From Candidatus Goldiibacteriota bacterium (GTDB taxonomy: Bacteria > Oederibacteriota > PGYV01 > DSYL01): a stretch of 35,834 nt of DNA. The position numbers and the translations under genes are program-made. The first letter of the stretch is position 1. Every line of letters begins with the position of its first letter. Of the stretch, positions 24,552 through 33,159 are shown piece after piece. The stretch is taken from NCBI GenBank assembly GCA_018000835.1, contig JAGNJD010000027.1, positions 1 to 35,834 of the forward strand, in the 5' to 3' direction. Under the pieces are notes generated by a model, which was given only the letters and a program-made list of their open reading frames with translations, was not told the DNA's origin and made no database searches.

Positions 24552-25505
24552 TTAATTGCCGAAATTATATACACTTATCTCGGAAGAATAAAGCGTAAAA
24601 TTACTTCTATTATCTATGTCCGTAAATACTCCTGAATTATTGTCCAGAAGATTTATTACGTCACTATGCGAAGTATACTCACCAGGACCAGGATACACTG
24701 ACGGTGGTATGTAAAAAGGACTACCAGGATTCATGTTTTTTACGGTCTTTGTAATAATCGTATATGATGAATCAATTATTAAAAGGTCAAATCTTGGATG
24801 TATGTTACCAAGGTCAACTGAAAGTCCGTCTGACGCCATAGTCGGCATACTAGGAGTCTGCCCTTCTGCACTAAAGGTTTTTCCATACATTATAACGGTT
24901 AATCTGTAATTTGTTTCGGCTGAAAGGACTATATCACCTTTGTTTGTATTGTCTATAATATATTGCGATAGATTTGACCAATTAGAACGATAAGGCACAT
25001 AAAACGCAATAGCAGTATTATTAAGATCTTCCACAATAACAGTAGCGTTTGGCATTGGTGCATTATTTAGCGAAAGGTTAACAGTGACATTGGGAGGTCC
25101 TCCCTTTGTAACGACTAACAGTGCCGATATGTAAGGAGTTCCGATCGGAGTTAAAGTTATCGTTGGCGTTACCGTCCTTGTAGTTGAATACGTATACGTC
25201 GGAGTGATCGTAGTTGTAAATGTCACTGTAGACGTAGATGTTATGGTTGAAGTATTAATGGGCGTAGATGAAAAAGTGACAGATGGAGTTACGCTGTCTG
25301 TTAAAGTTAATGTGCATGTTAAAGTTAACGTCCCCGTATTAATGGCGGTAGAAGTAAAAGTCATTTTTGGCGTAGCCGTAAATGTATACGTGTAAACAGC
25401 ATTATTGTTACCCGGAGCAGATGGAGAATTTGATTTATTGCATGCTGACGCCACAAATAAAAAAATAACTGAAATAAATACTGTAATTAATTTTATCTTT
25501 TTCAT
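24552..25505 (-). CDS. Thr-rich surface lipoprotein, unknown function
   Basis: A 317-residue predicted lipoprotein. Residues 1-21 are a lipoprotein signal peptide ending VASAC with Cys22 as the modified residue. Residues about 38-122 are a low-complexity stalk of alternating Thr/Ser (TFTATPKMTFTSTAINT, TITPTYTYSTTRTVTPT). Such TxTxT stalks occur in surface proteins of several candidate phyla and may be O-glycosylated. The C-terminal 190 residues are a folded domain that I do not recognise; it starts with a beta-rich, peptidase-regulatory-like segment (NVTVNLSLNNAPMPNATVIV). The ATG has AGGA 8 nt upstream and a promoter at 25548-25577. A role in adhesion or glycan binding with the neighbouring CBM9 protein is only a guess. 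Confidence 0.75.
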   Translation of the reverse strand: MKKIKLITVFISVIFLFVASACNKSNSPSAPGNNNAVYTYTFTATPKMTFTSTAINTGTLTLTCTLTLTDSVTPSVTFSSTPINTSTITSTSTVTFTTTITPTYTYSTTRTVTPTITLTPIGTPYISALLVVTKGGPPNVTVNLSLNNAPMPNATVIVEDLNNTAIAFYVPYRSNWSNLSQYIIDNTNKGDIVLSAETNYRLTVIMYGKTFSAEGQTPSMPTMASDGLSVDLGNIHPRFDLLIIDSSYTIITKTVKNMNPGSPFYIPPSVYPGPGEYTSHSDVINLLDNNSGVFTDIDNRSNFTLYSSEISVYNFGN

Positions 25506-25547
25506 TTATGGATTCCTGCTTTCTTTTAAATTAAAATTTATGTAATA

Positions 25548-25577
25548 ATTATATCATAAATTATAGTTTAAAATCAA
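25548..25577 (-). promoter_or_regulatory. Promoter of the Thr-rich lipoprotein gene
   Basis: On the minus strand TTGATT (25572-25577), 18-bp spacer, TATAAT (25548-25553). A second TATAAT lies at 25560-25565. The leader would be about 35-40 nt with an AGGA site before the ATG. Confidence 0.5.
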
Positions 25578-25593
25578 AATTTTTAGCCAATCC

Positions 25594-25740
25594 TGTCCGG
25601 CAAAAAATATAAATTTCATATAATGCCTTTCAAATTACATGTTTTTTAAAATTAGTTGATTGGATGGGCATCATTTATAATGGAAAATTTGATTTCATTT
25701 TCATGGAATTCATTCGAGCCTTTCTGATGAGGGACGTGGC
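25594..25740. repeat. Decayed direct repeat, right copy, in the 301-bp gap 25506-25806
   Basis: Matches the left copy at 23526-23760 in the same orientation: TTTCATATAAT (25614-25624), GATTGGATGGGCATCA (25658-25673), TTCATGGAATTC and GGGACGTG (25731-25738). A short plus-strand frame runs through it, but the matching frame is closed in the other copy, so I do not call a gene. The remainder of the gap holds the lipoprotein promoter. Confidence 0.6.
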
Positions 25741-25806
25741 GGTTGCAGGGTTGATTTTGTAAGAAAAACAATCCGTATCTGGTGCTCATTGAGTTAAAGC
25801 CATACT

Positions 25807-27555
25807 TTACCTTTTGGGATGCACTATTGAACCATTATTTTTTATGATTTTATTTATTTCCTTTAAAACCATTTCAACCGTTATTTGTTCCAGACATTCA
25901 TAAGTTTTATATCTGCATTCCCTGTCAAAGCACGGCGAACATTTTAAATTTACTTTTACTACTTTTGAATTTTTTGATAGAGGTCCGGTCCATACCGGCG
26001 ACGTTGAACCAAAAATTACGACCGACCGCTTGTTAAATGCATCTGCTATGTGCATCATCCCTGAATCGTTTCCTATGAATAAATCCGAATTTTTTATGAC
26101 GTGAATAATCTGCCTGATGGTTGTTCGTCCCCTTAAATCAGTTATTTTATAGTCATTTTTTAAATCATATTTTTTATCTTCTTCCGTCCCTATAATAAAA
26201 ATTTTTACATTTCTGATTTTTTGTTTTAATCTGTCAATTAAAACGTCGTATTTATCTATGTTCCACATTTTTGCAGGTCCATATTGGACAAAAGGAGCAA
26301 TCACTACGTTAAAATGTCTTTTATTTAAATCAAAAGCGGAAAGAGTTTCTTTTTCTTCCTTTAAATCCGTAAAAATTTCCTGTTTAACGTCTTTAAATTC
26401 AAACCGTGTGGAAATCAGATAAAAAATCCTTTTATATTCCTGTGATATGTGAATTGTATGTTTGTTATCCGGTTTATGTTTTAAATTAAGTAAAATACCG
26501 TCACGGTAATATCCTGCCCTTTTTTTAACGCCGGAAAGGAAAAAAATCAAAGAAGAAGAAAAAGAAGGCGTAAGTGTAATCCCCGTTTTTATGCCGTGTT
26601 TTTTTATTTTTGAAATTATCTTTAAATTATCGGAAAAATTTTTTTTATCAAAAACCATCAATTCATCAACGTAAGGATTATTCATAAAAACGTCCTTTAC
26701 TCTTACGTCAGAAAGAACGTAAAGTCTGTTATATACCCTTTTTGCTTCTTTTAAAAAAGCCGTTGAAATGACGGCGTCTCCAATCCAGTTGGGAGCCCTT
26801 ATTATTAAGCCGTTACGCATTTCATCATTTTTATGTTCTATCATTTTTGCGGACTTTACGAACTCAGAAAAACCGCTGTATAAAGAAAGTATAAATCCCT
26901 GCATGCCGTCCAGAAATCCAAATTTTAAAAAATACATCTTAAAAAATTTAAAAAAAGGATTAAAAAACAAATTCAAATACAAAAACCTTTTTTTGTTCCG
27001 GACCGCCTGCAAAGAAGTATATCTGTTCATTTTTTCAAAATATGTTCTGCTGTCAGGATAGGAATAATGAAAAAGCGGTGCTTCTATGCGATTAGTCGTT
27101 CCATTGACTTTTATTGATTCATGGACGATTTTACCATCGTATTTTCCCTTTTGTTTTTTAAAAAATCTTAACTGATAATCGTTACCCCAGCCGCAATGTC
27201 TGATTTTTCTCCCAAGAAAAAAGGTTTCCCTTTTAATGTAATAACCGTCGGACGAATTATTTTCGTTCGCTATTTGTAATAGTTTTTTCTTTAAATCAAC
27301 CGATACTTCTTCATCGGCATCTATGACTAAAATCCAATCTCCGCCTGCTTTGTCAATGCCAAATTGTTTCGTTTCGGAAAATCCGGTAAATTTTTTGGAG
27401 AACGTTTTTTTTGTATACCGGGATGCAATCTTTAAAGTATTATCCGTGCTGAATGAATCAACGATAATTATCTCATTTACAAAATCCAGACTTTTAAGAC
27501 ATCTCTCTACGTTTTTTTCTTCGTTGAACGTTATGACGACTGCGGAAATTTTCAT
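25807..27555 (-). CDS. GT2 (WaaE/KdtX-like) fused to GT9 heptosyltransferase-like
   Basis: A 582-residue fusion of two complete glycosyltransferases. Residues 1-240 are a WaaE/KdtX-type GT2 enzyme: ITFNEEKNVERCLKSL, IIVDSFSTDNT, metal-binding IDADEE (79-82 DADE), and RKIRHCGWGNDYQLRFF. Residues 249-582 are a GT9 enzyme: RAPNWIGDAVISTAFLKE, donor-site FIGNDSGMMHIADAF (495-502 GNDSGMMH), and a Cys-rich end CSPCFDREC typical of WaaF-like proteins. The junction is short and charged (EHKNDEMRNG). WaaE-like enzymes add a core sugar, and GT9 enzymes transfer heptose or a related sugar to the LPS core; a fusion would act in sequence on one acceptor. Its ATG overlaps the stop of the upstream GT9-like gene (ATGA). 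Confidence 0.85.
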   Translation of the reverse strand: MKISAVVITFNEEKNVERCLKSLDFVNEIIIVDSFSTDNTLKIASRYTKKTFSKKFTGFSETKQFGIDKAGGDWILVIDADEEVSVDLKKKLLQIANENNSSDGYYIKRETFFLGRKIRHCGWGNDYQLRFFKKQKGKYDGKIVHESIKVNGTTNRIEAPLFHYSYPDSRTYFEKMNRYTSLQAVRNKKRFLYLNLFFNPFFKFFKMYFLKFGFLDGMQGFILSLYSGFSEFVKSAKMIEHKNDEMRNGLIIRAPNWIGDAVISTAFLKEAKRVYNRLYVLSDVRVKDVFMNNPYVDELMVFDKKNFSDNLKIISKIKKHGIKTGITLTPSFSSSLIFFLSGVKKRAGYYRDGILLNLKHKPDNKHTIHISQEYKRIFYLISTRFEFKDVKQEIFTDLKEEKETLSAFDLNKRHFNVVIAPFVQYGPAKMWNIDKYDVLIDRLKQKIRNVKIFIIGTEEDKKYDLKNDYKITDLRGRTTIRQIIHVIKNSDLFIGNDSGMMHIADAFNKRSVVIFGSTSPVWTGPLSKNSKVVKVNLKCSPCFDRECRYKTYECLEQITVEMVLKEINKIIKNNGSIVHPKR

Positions 27556-28565
27556 GAATGAACGTGCAGGTGTTTTTTTATGGCATCGGTAACCCGCGAA
27601 ACCGGGACAGAATCAGGCGAGCCATCGGATGCCTGTAAAATTTCATGATTGCTGCCTGCGGGTTTGTTTATCTCCGGATCCGAATCTGCCCATATTACTA
27701 TTAAATTCGTAAACGGCGACAATAGATGCATGAAATCCGTCTCGTTACAGATAAAGCACGTAAAATATTCAGATAATGCTGCAAGTTTAAGATAATCAAT
27801 CGTATCGGGAATTAAAGCATTATTTCTTATTACGTGCATGAATTCTTCCAGTCGTTTTTTCTCGTCTTCGTGATAATAAACAATCACGCGTGCATTGAAT
27901 TTTTCAACGACGTTCTGGACGAGTTGTGAATATTTGTTGATGGACCATCTTTTTCTTTCTTTTAATAAAGTGGGATGTATGCCTATTATTACGTCCTTTT
28001 GCGTTATCTCGTTTTTTTTCATAAAATCAGCCGCATATTTTTTATCTTCGTCAGTAAGAATGATTTTTGGCATAAAATCATAGGTGTTTGCTCCTATAAA
28101 CCTGACAAGATTTAAGTATTTTACGATCCTGTGCTGTGGAGCATCAATGGTTTGAAGTTTTAGATTATGAAAATGATTGTAAATTTTCGTTTCCTTTTTC
28201 AGTGCATAAGCGACTTTTGCCTTTGCAGGACAGACGGCACATGCAACGATTGAACTAAAACTGTCCGACGCAAAATTAACCAGAATTTCGTATCCGCCGG
28301 TAAACAAATTAAACAAGGAAGGAAAAAAATTCAAAAAATCTAAACAAATTATCCTGTCAATGCCTGACGTTTGCAATGCAATTTTTTTAAGTTTATCTGA
28401 AACAATAGCCGTTATTTTTCCTTCCGGCGGAAGTGCCTCTTTTAACGCGCTTATTGCAGGCGTTGCAAGCAGGAAATCCTCAAAATTATCCGGAGCAATT
28501 ACGAGTAACGAAGTTATTTCCTTTAGATTTATCTGTTTGGCATTTAATATTTTTTTACCTGCCAT
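27552..28565 (-). CDS. Divergent GT9-family (heptosyltransferase-like) protein
   Basis: A 337-residue protein with GT9 layout (two Rossmann-like halves, IIGIHPTLLKERKRWSINKY in the middle, C-terminal SSDLF-like position) but with changed catalytic sites. The donor-binding GND(S/T)GxxH motif of its neighbours is CNETDFMH (273-280) here, keeping Asp279-1 region and His280 but losing the Gly-Asn-Asp start. The N-terminal GD(I/A)-loop is FEDFLLATPAISAL instead of xGDxxxxTP. It may use another donor, or be an inactive partner of the active enzymes on each side. It starts at ATG 28565 after a 113-bp gap with its own promoter, and is coupled to the fusion gene by ATGA. Confidence 0.65.
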   Translation of the reverse strand: MAGKKILNAKQINLKEITSLLVIAPDNFEDFLLATPAISALKEALPPEGKITAIVSDKLKKIALQTSGIDRIICLDFLNFFPSLFNLFTGGYEILVNFASDSFSSIVACAVCPAKAKVAYALKKETKIYNHFHNLKLQTIDAPQHRIVKYLNLVRFIGANTYDFMPKIILTDEDKKYAADFMKKNEITQKDVIIGIHPTLLKERKRWSINKYSQLVQNVVEKFNARVIVYYHEDEKKRLEEFMHVIRNNALIPDTIDYLKLAALSEYFTCFICNETDFMHLLSPFTNLIVIWADSDPEINKPAGSNHEILQASDGSPDSVPVSRVTDAIKKHLHVHS

Positions 28566-28589
28566 GTAATCCGCCTTTTACGTTTTTTC

Positions 28590-28619
28590 GTTATAGCAGA
28601 ATTTTCAATTAAAAAGCAA
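28590..28619 (-). promoter_or_regulatory. Internal promoter of the LPS cluster
   Basis: On the minus strand TTGCTT (28614-28619), 18-bp spacer, TATAAC (28590-28595). It lies after the hairpin at 28625-28655 and about 25 bp before ATG 28565, so the last two glycosyltransferase genes can be read separately. Confidence 0.45.
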
Positions 28620-28624
28620 TCCAT

Positions 28625-28655
28625 AAAATCCGCATTTTTTCGTCATGCGTATTTT
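28625..28655 (-). terminator. Factor-independent terminator-like hairpin after the GT9 gene
   Basis: AAAATCCGCAT (28625-28635) pairs with ATGCGTATTTT (28645-28655) with one mismatch and a 9-nt loop; read on the minus strand the stem ends in TTTT. It lies 23 bp beyond the stop of the GT9 gene. Confidence 0.55.
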
Positions 28656-28678
28656 GCCTTTACGTAAAAATTTAAAAA

Positions 28679-29665
28679 CTATCGTTTCAAACGTTTCTTT
28701 ACAATCGAAAAAAGCATTTCAGGAGTTATACCCGCCATGCATTCAAACGTTCCAATCGGACATTTATTCCCGCCGTGCAGACTGCAAGGTCTGCATGACA
28801 ATTTTCTTTCAACTATGAAAAATTTTTTATCCGTAATAAAACCAAACTCCGGGACAGTGGGCCCCATAATAACGACTGCAGGGACGTTATAAAGTCCTGC
28901 AAGATGAGCAGCTGCAGTATCATTTCCTATAAATAAATCCGAACTTTTTATGGTCATAGCAAGTTCTTTAAACGTGGTCTTGCCGGTTAAATTCACGATG
29001 TTTTTAGATTTAATATATAACAATTCGTCGTTTTTTTCAATCTCTTCTTTAACTCCGGTTATATATAATTTCACTCCTTTAATCTTTGAAATTTTCCGTG
29101 CCAGTTCAGAAAAATAAGGCCATCTCTTCAACGGCCATTTTGCGCCGGCATGAATGACTATTTTCCCGGATTTTTTTCTATTTGTTTTCATTCCGCCGGT
29201 GTCGGGTATTGTTATTTTTGTCGTTCCTGCTTTATAAAGTGCTTTTTTCGCAGCGTCAAAATATTTTTCCTCCACTGATTTATGTTGTCCGATGAACCAT
29301 TTGAAAACAACCATAAGCCGTCTTTTTAAAAAATCTTTTTTGATTACCGATTTTATTCGTGATTTTGAGAACAACCTTATGAAAAACGTCCTGAAATTTG
29401 AATGCAGGTCAACGACAACGTCATATTTTTCCCAGTTTATCCGTTCCACCATTTTATTCAGGAGAATAAAATCGTCAGTAAAGGATGAGGACGTTTTTAA
29501 TTTTAATATCCTGTCTGCACCCGTAAGTTCTGCCGCACTTTCGAACTTTTCCCTTACGAGTAAATCAACCCTGCCGACATGGACGTTGTTTTTCAGGAAC
29601 TTAACAACCGGTGAAATTAAAATTATGTCGCCCGTGGAACTCAATCGTATTAGCAATATTTTCAT
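28679..29665 (-). CDS. GT9-family glycosyltransferase (LPS core heptosyltransferase-like)
   Basis: A 328-residue enzyme of the WaaC/WaaF/WaaQ family, which transfers ADP-activated heptose to the inner core of LPS on the cytoplasmic face of the inner membrane. Motifs are intact: RLSSTGDIILISPVVKFL at the N-terminus, VIHAGAKWPLKRWPYFSELA in the middle, and the donor site LFIGNDTAAAHLAGLYNVP with the usual GNDTxxxH. A Cys-containing end (CRPCSLHGGNKCP) is common in the family. It starts 2 bp after lpxK. The exact sugar is not known, and no ADP-heptose synthesis genes are in the window. Confidence 0.87.
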   Translation of the reverse strand: MKILLIRLSSTGDIILISPVVKFLKNNVHVGRVDLLVREKFESAAELTGADRILKLKTSSSFTDDFILLNKMVERINWEKYDVVVDLHSNFRTFFIRLFSKSRIKSVIKKDFLKRRLMVVFKWFIGQHKSVEEKYFDAAKKALYKAGTTKITIPDTGGMKTNRKKSGKIVIHAGAKWPLKRWPYFSELARKISKIKGVKLYITGVKEEIEKNDELLYIKSKNIVNLTGKTTFKELAMTIKSSDLFIGNDTAAAHLAGLYNVPAVVIMGPTVPEFGFITDKKFFIVERKLSCRPCSLHGGNKCPIGTFECMAGITPEMLFSIVKKRLKR

Positions 29666-29667
29666 GT

Positions 29668-30762
29668 CTATAATTTCAATTTTTTATCAAGTTCTTTGAC
29701 ATTTTTTATCAGGATTCCTGTCTTTAAACAATAAACCCTGTTGTCCGTAAAAAATTTCTTTTTTAATTTTACTTCGTCTTTTTCAGTCGTAACTATCATA
29801 GATGCATTCGTTTTTTGCAGCAACTGGCATATTGCTTCAATTTCTTTTTTCCCGGGCGTGCTGTGATCCTTCATCCGTAAACCAACCACGATGTGTGCTT
29901 TTAACAACTTCAGCGTTTTTTCAAAAGAAATCGGATTGCCTATCCCGGAAAAGCAGATTATTTTTTTGTTATTTAAAAAATCCGGGTTGAAATTTTCACC
30001 GGTAAAAATGTTGTAAACGCATTTTGGGGAAATATCGGCTTCAAATATATCGGCGTTTTTGTCAAATCCGTATATTACGTCTTTTATTTTTTCAATTCTT
30101 GAAGGTTCATTTACAAGATTGCTGTTCGTTATGATTATTGCATCTGCATCCCTGAGCGAATAAATTGGTTCGCGTAGCATTCCGGCCGGGAATAAACTGT
30201 TAAAACCAAATGGATTTAAAGCATCTATCAGAAGTATATTTATTGCCTTTTTTATGTCTTTCCTTTTCTGGAAACCATCGTCAAGCAGAATGTAATCCGG
30301 TTTAAAAATCTGGAGACCGTATTCCATCGTTTTTATTTTGTTCTTACCTACCAGGATGCACGCCTCCTTTAAATTCCTTGCAAGCATAAACGGCTCGTCT
30401 CCCGCATTTTTAGCGGACAATAAAACTTCTGAACCATTTGAAACCACGTCAACGTCGTTTATTCTTTTTCTTTTATAACCCTTTGCCACGATTAATAATT
30501 TCCTGTTTGATTTGATTATTCTTTTTGCTATTTCAAGGGTAACGGTGGTCTTTCCCGTGCCGCCCAGAGTCAGATTCCCTATGGTTATGACGTTACAGGG
30601 AGTTATAAGAGGTTTTTTTATTTTTAATTTGTAGGATAAATTTTTTATGACCAGGCCAAGAAAATAAAATCCGGACAGGATATATAATATCAGCATTATG
30701 AAAAGGTCCAGCGGATTTTTTTTCTTTTTGGTTATGGTTTGCCACCATATTTTCTCAATCAC
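29668..30762 (-). CDS. lpxK: Tetraacyldisaccharide 4'-kinase
   Basis: Phosphorylates the 4' position of the lipid A disaccharide at the inner membrane. A membrane-anchoring hydrophobic segment (about residues 20-42) precedes the characteristic Walker A, GNLTLGGTGKTT at 62-73. Further family landmarks are DEPFMLARNL, DYILLDDGFQKR (Walker B-like with conserved Asp-Asp-Gly-Phe-Gln) and LFPAGMLREP. The 364 residues are normal length. The start is GTG 30762 with GAGGAGA just upstream; the waaA stop overlaps it as GTGA. Confidence 0.95.
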   Translation of the reverse strand: MIEKIWWQTITKKKKNPLDLFIMLILYILSGFYFLGLVIKNLSYKLKIKKPLITPCNVITIGNLTLGGTGKTTVTLEIAKRIIKSNRKLLIVAKGYKRKRINDVDVVSNGSEVLLSAKNAGDEPFMLARNLKEACILVGKNKIKTMEYGLQIFKPDYILLDDGFQKRKDIKKAINILLIDALNPFGFNSLFPAGMLREPIYSLRDADAIIITNSNLVNEPSRIEKIKDVIYGFDKNADIFEADISPKCVYNIFTGENFNPDFLNNKKIICFSGIGNPISFEKTLKLLKAHIVVGLRMKDHSTPGKKEIEAICQLLQKTNASMIVTTEKDEVKLKKKFFTDNRVYCLKTGILIKNVKELDKKLKL

Positions 30763-32048
30763 AATTTCTCCTCATATAATTTTTTATCAAGAATCATTTC
30801 TTTTATTAATAATGCAGTAGTATCTGCCGATGGTCTGAAATTTTCAATGACTTTTCTGTTTTTTTCACCCATTGATTTTCTTAAATCTTCATTTTCAACG
30901 ACGTCCTTTAATACGGCATACAATTTATCCGGGTCTGATTCCACTTTTATTGAACCGCCTTCCTTCGTTAATTTTTCGCTTGTATCTTCAAAATTATACA
31001 CGTTCATTCCCATTATAACGGGCAATCCAAGACCGGCCGGTTCCATCGGGTTATGTCCACCGTATTTTTTAAAGCCGCCGCCAACTATTGCAACGTCTCC
31101 AATTGAGTAAAAATGCATCAATTCGCCCATGGTGTTTAAAACGACAACTTCATAATCCGTTATTTTATTGCAATCGTTTAAATTTGTCCATAACTCATAT
31201 TTAAGATTACGGGATTTTAAAATTTTTGTAATAGTTTTTACCCTTTTTAAACGTCTTGGTGCAATTATTAGTACCGACCTGTCCTTTAAACCGTAAAATG
31301 CATTTATTACAAGTTCTTCCTCTCCTTCCCTTATGCTGCCTGCAACGATTATCTTTTTGTTCCTGTTTATCGTTATATTGTATTTTGATTTTACGTTCTG
31401 GTCAACGGAATATTTCGTATTTGGCAATATTATCATTTTATGTCCGCTGATTTTTCCTATTGACACGAACCTTTTAAACATCTTTTCGCTCTGCACGATG
31501 ATGAGTAAAAATTTGTTCAGCATGCTTCCAAATAAAAACGAAAACGTTTTATAAAAAGCATAACTTTTTTCAGATATTCTGCCGTTTATAAGCAACATCG
31601 GAACTTTTCTTGCGTATAAATTGTTTATGAGATTGGGCCAGAACTCGGTTTCAATGAAAATGGCCATCCGTGGATTTATTCTCTTTATGAAAAAATCCGT
31701 AAAAAAATACAAATCCACCGGTATTAAAGAATAAAACGAAACGACGTCGCTCAAATCTTTTTTTATTTTATTTTTGCCGTTTATGCTCGTGGTCGTAACT
31801 ACGAAGTCAAAATCACCGCATATATTTTTTAGTTCTTTTAAAACCGGAGTTAATGCCTGCACCTCGCCAACGGATGCTGCATGAAACCATATCGTTTTTT
31901 TATTACCAAAAGAAGGCATGTTTTTATAAATACAAAATCTTTCCTGTATGTCCTCACGCCATTTTTTATTTATTATAATCCCGGTTAAAATGAGCGGTGA
32001 AAAAGCAATAATCAGAATTGATAAAATAAAATTATAAAAGAAAATCAA
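30759..32048 (-). CDS. waaA: 3-deoxy-D-manno-octulosonic acid (Kdo) transferase
   Basis: Adds one or more Kdo residues to lipid IVA, the first core sugar step, at the inner membrane. A 429-residue protein of usual length with an N-terminal hydrophobic anchor (about 5-25), the catalytic Glu motif HAASVGEVQALTP (Glu62), VVTTTSINGKNK, IFIETEFWPNL, VAGSIREGEEE, and the donor-site region VVLNTMGELMHFYSIGDVA and GGHNPMEPAGLGLPVIMG. The start is TTG 32048 with AAGGAG 7 nt upstream; it begins 1 bp after the lpxB stop. The number of Kdo units added cannot be read from the sequence. Confidence 0.96.
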   Translation of the reverse strand: MIFFYNFILSILIIAFSPLILTGIIINKKWREDIQERFCIYKNMPSFGNKKTIWFHAASVGEVQALTPVLKELKNICGDFDFVVTTTSINGKNKIKKDLSDVVSFYSLIPVDLYFFTDFFIKRINPRMAIFIETEFWPNLINNLYARKVPMLLINGRISEKSYAFYKTFSFLFGSMLNKFLLIIVQSEKMFKRFVSIGKISGHKMIILPNTKYSVDQNVKSKYNITINRNKKIIVAGSIREGEEELVINAFYGLKDRSVLIIAPRRLKRVKTITKILKSRNLKYELWTNLNDCNKITDYEVVVLNTMGELMHFYSIGDVAIVGGGFKKYGGHNPMEPAGLGLPVIMGMNVYNFEDTSEKLTKEGGSIKVESDPDKLYAVLKDVVENEDLRKSMGEKNRKVIENFRPSADTTALLIKEMILDKKLYEEKL

Positions 32049-32049
32049 A

Positions 32050-33159
32050 TCAGAGCTCCTTTAAAATTGCTTTTACGCTATTTTTCATTACGTTTTTATT
32101 ATACGTGGATTTTTGAATTTCCTTATATCCTTTTTTTATGGAATTAACATAATTTTTGTCTTTTAAAATTCCGTTGATTTCCGCGCATATTTTTTCCGGC
32201 GTAAAATCGTGTTGAATTAATTCCGGCACTATCATTTTACCTGCAATGACGTTTGGAAGTGCGATAAATTTCACCTTTATCAGCATTTTCGTTATCAGGT
32301 ATGAAATCATGGATACTCTATAAACGACGACCATGGGTATGCCAAACAGGGCATTTTCAAGCGTGACCGTTCCGGATTTGACTATTGCAGCATCAAGCAT
32401 GCTTCTGCTTTTAAAGTCATCGCCATTTAACGTTTTTACGCTCAGATCGTTAAATTTTTCAAGAAAATCATTTATGATTTTGTAATCTATGGTTTTTGAT
32501 TTAAAAAGAATGAATTCAGCGTCCGGAAGGTTTTTTTTGATTAAAACGCAGGCTTTTAAAATGTCCGGCAGAAAAGATTTAACCTCACTCTCCCTGCTGC
32601 CTGGAAATATGCCGATTTTTATTTTTTTCCCGGTTCTATGGCTTTTATTTATTTTTATAATTTCAGTTATGGGATGTCCAAAATATTCAACCGGTATTCC
32701 TTCTTTTTCAAAAATCTTTTTTTCAAAAGGGAATGCAACTATGCATAAATCGCAGTATTTTTTTATGGTCCTGATTCTGTCGTAATCCCATGCCCATATC
32801 TGCGGCGTAATCCAGTATATTATCTTCTTTACGCCTGCTTTTCTTGCTTTTTTTATAAGCCATAAATTAAATCCCGGGAAATCAATGACGATGAGTAAAT
32901 CCGGCTTTTCCTGTTTTAGTATTTTCGTCGTTTTTATCAGAATGGAAATAATGCTGAAAATATTTAAAACGACCTCCCAGAAACCAATGATTGCAATTTT
33001 TAAAAGATTTATTTTTAAATCTGCCCCTGCTTTTTTAACCCTTTCTCCGCCAAAAGCAATGATTTCCGCATCTTTACGCTGTTTTTTTATCTCTTTAACG
33101 AGCAACGAGGCATATAAATCCCCCGATTCTTCCCCTGCTGAAATTAAAATTTTCCCCAA
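32050..33159 (-). CDS. lpxB: Lipid-A-disaccharide synthase
   Basis: GT19 enzyme joining lipid X and UDP-diacylglucosamine to the lipid A disaccharide. A 369-residue protein with ISAGEESGDLYASLLVKE at the start (SAGEESGD 7-14), IDFPGFNLWLIKKARK, YWITPQIWAWDYDRI, PFEKKIFEKEGIPVEYFGHP, FPGSRESEVK and the conserved ...AIVKSGTVTLENALFGIPMVVVYR. All key motifs are intact. The start is TTG 33159 with AGGTG 5 nt upstream; it overlaps the end of the Gfo/Idh gene by 16 bp. Upstream acyltransferases (lpxA, lpxD) and lpxC are outside the window. Confidence 0.96.
   Translation of the reverse strand: MGKILISAGEESGDLYASLLVKEIKKQRKDAEIIAFGGERVKKAGADLKINLLKIAIIGFWEVVLNIFSIISILIKTTKILKQEKPDLLIVIDFPGFNLWLIKKARKAGVKKIIYWITPQIWAWDYDRIRTIKKYCDLCIVAFPFEKKIFEKEGIPVEYFGHPITEIIKINKSHRTGKKIKIGIFPGSRESEVKSFLPDILKACVLIKKNLPDAEFILFKSKTIDYKIINDFLEKFNDLSVKTLNGDDFKSRSMLDAAIVKSGTVTLENALFGIPMVVVYRVSMISYLITKMLIKVKFIALPNVIAGKMIVPELIQHDFTPEKICAEINGILKDKNYVNSIKKGYKEIQKSTYNKNVMKNSVKAILKEL

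Noticed and set aside
25658..25759. Open plus-strand frame through the right direct repeat (about 34 codons)
   Set aside because: The matching frame in the left copy has a stop just after GGGCATCA; no start or family signature.
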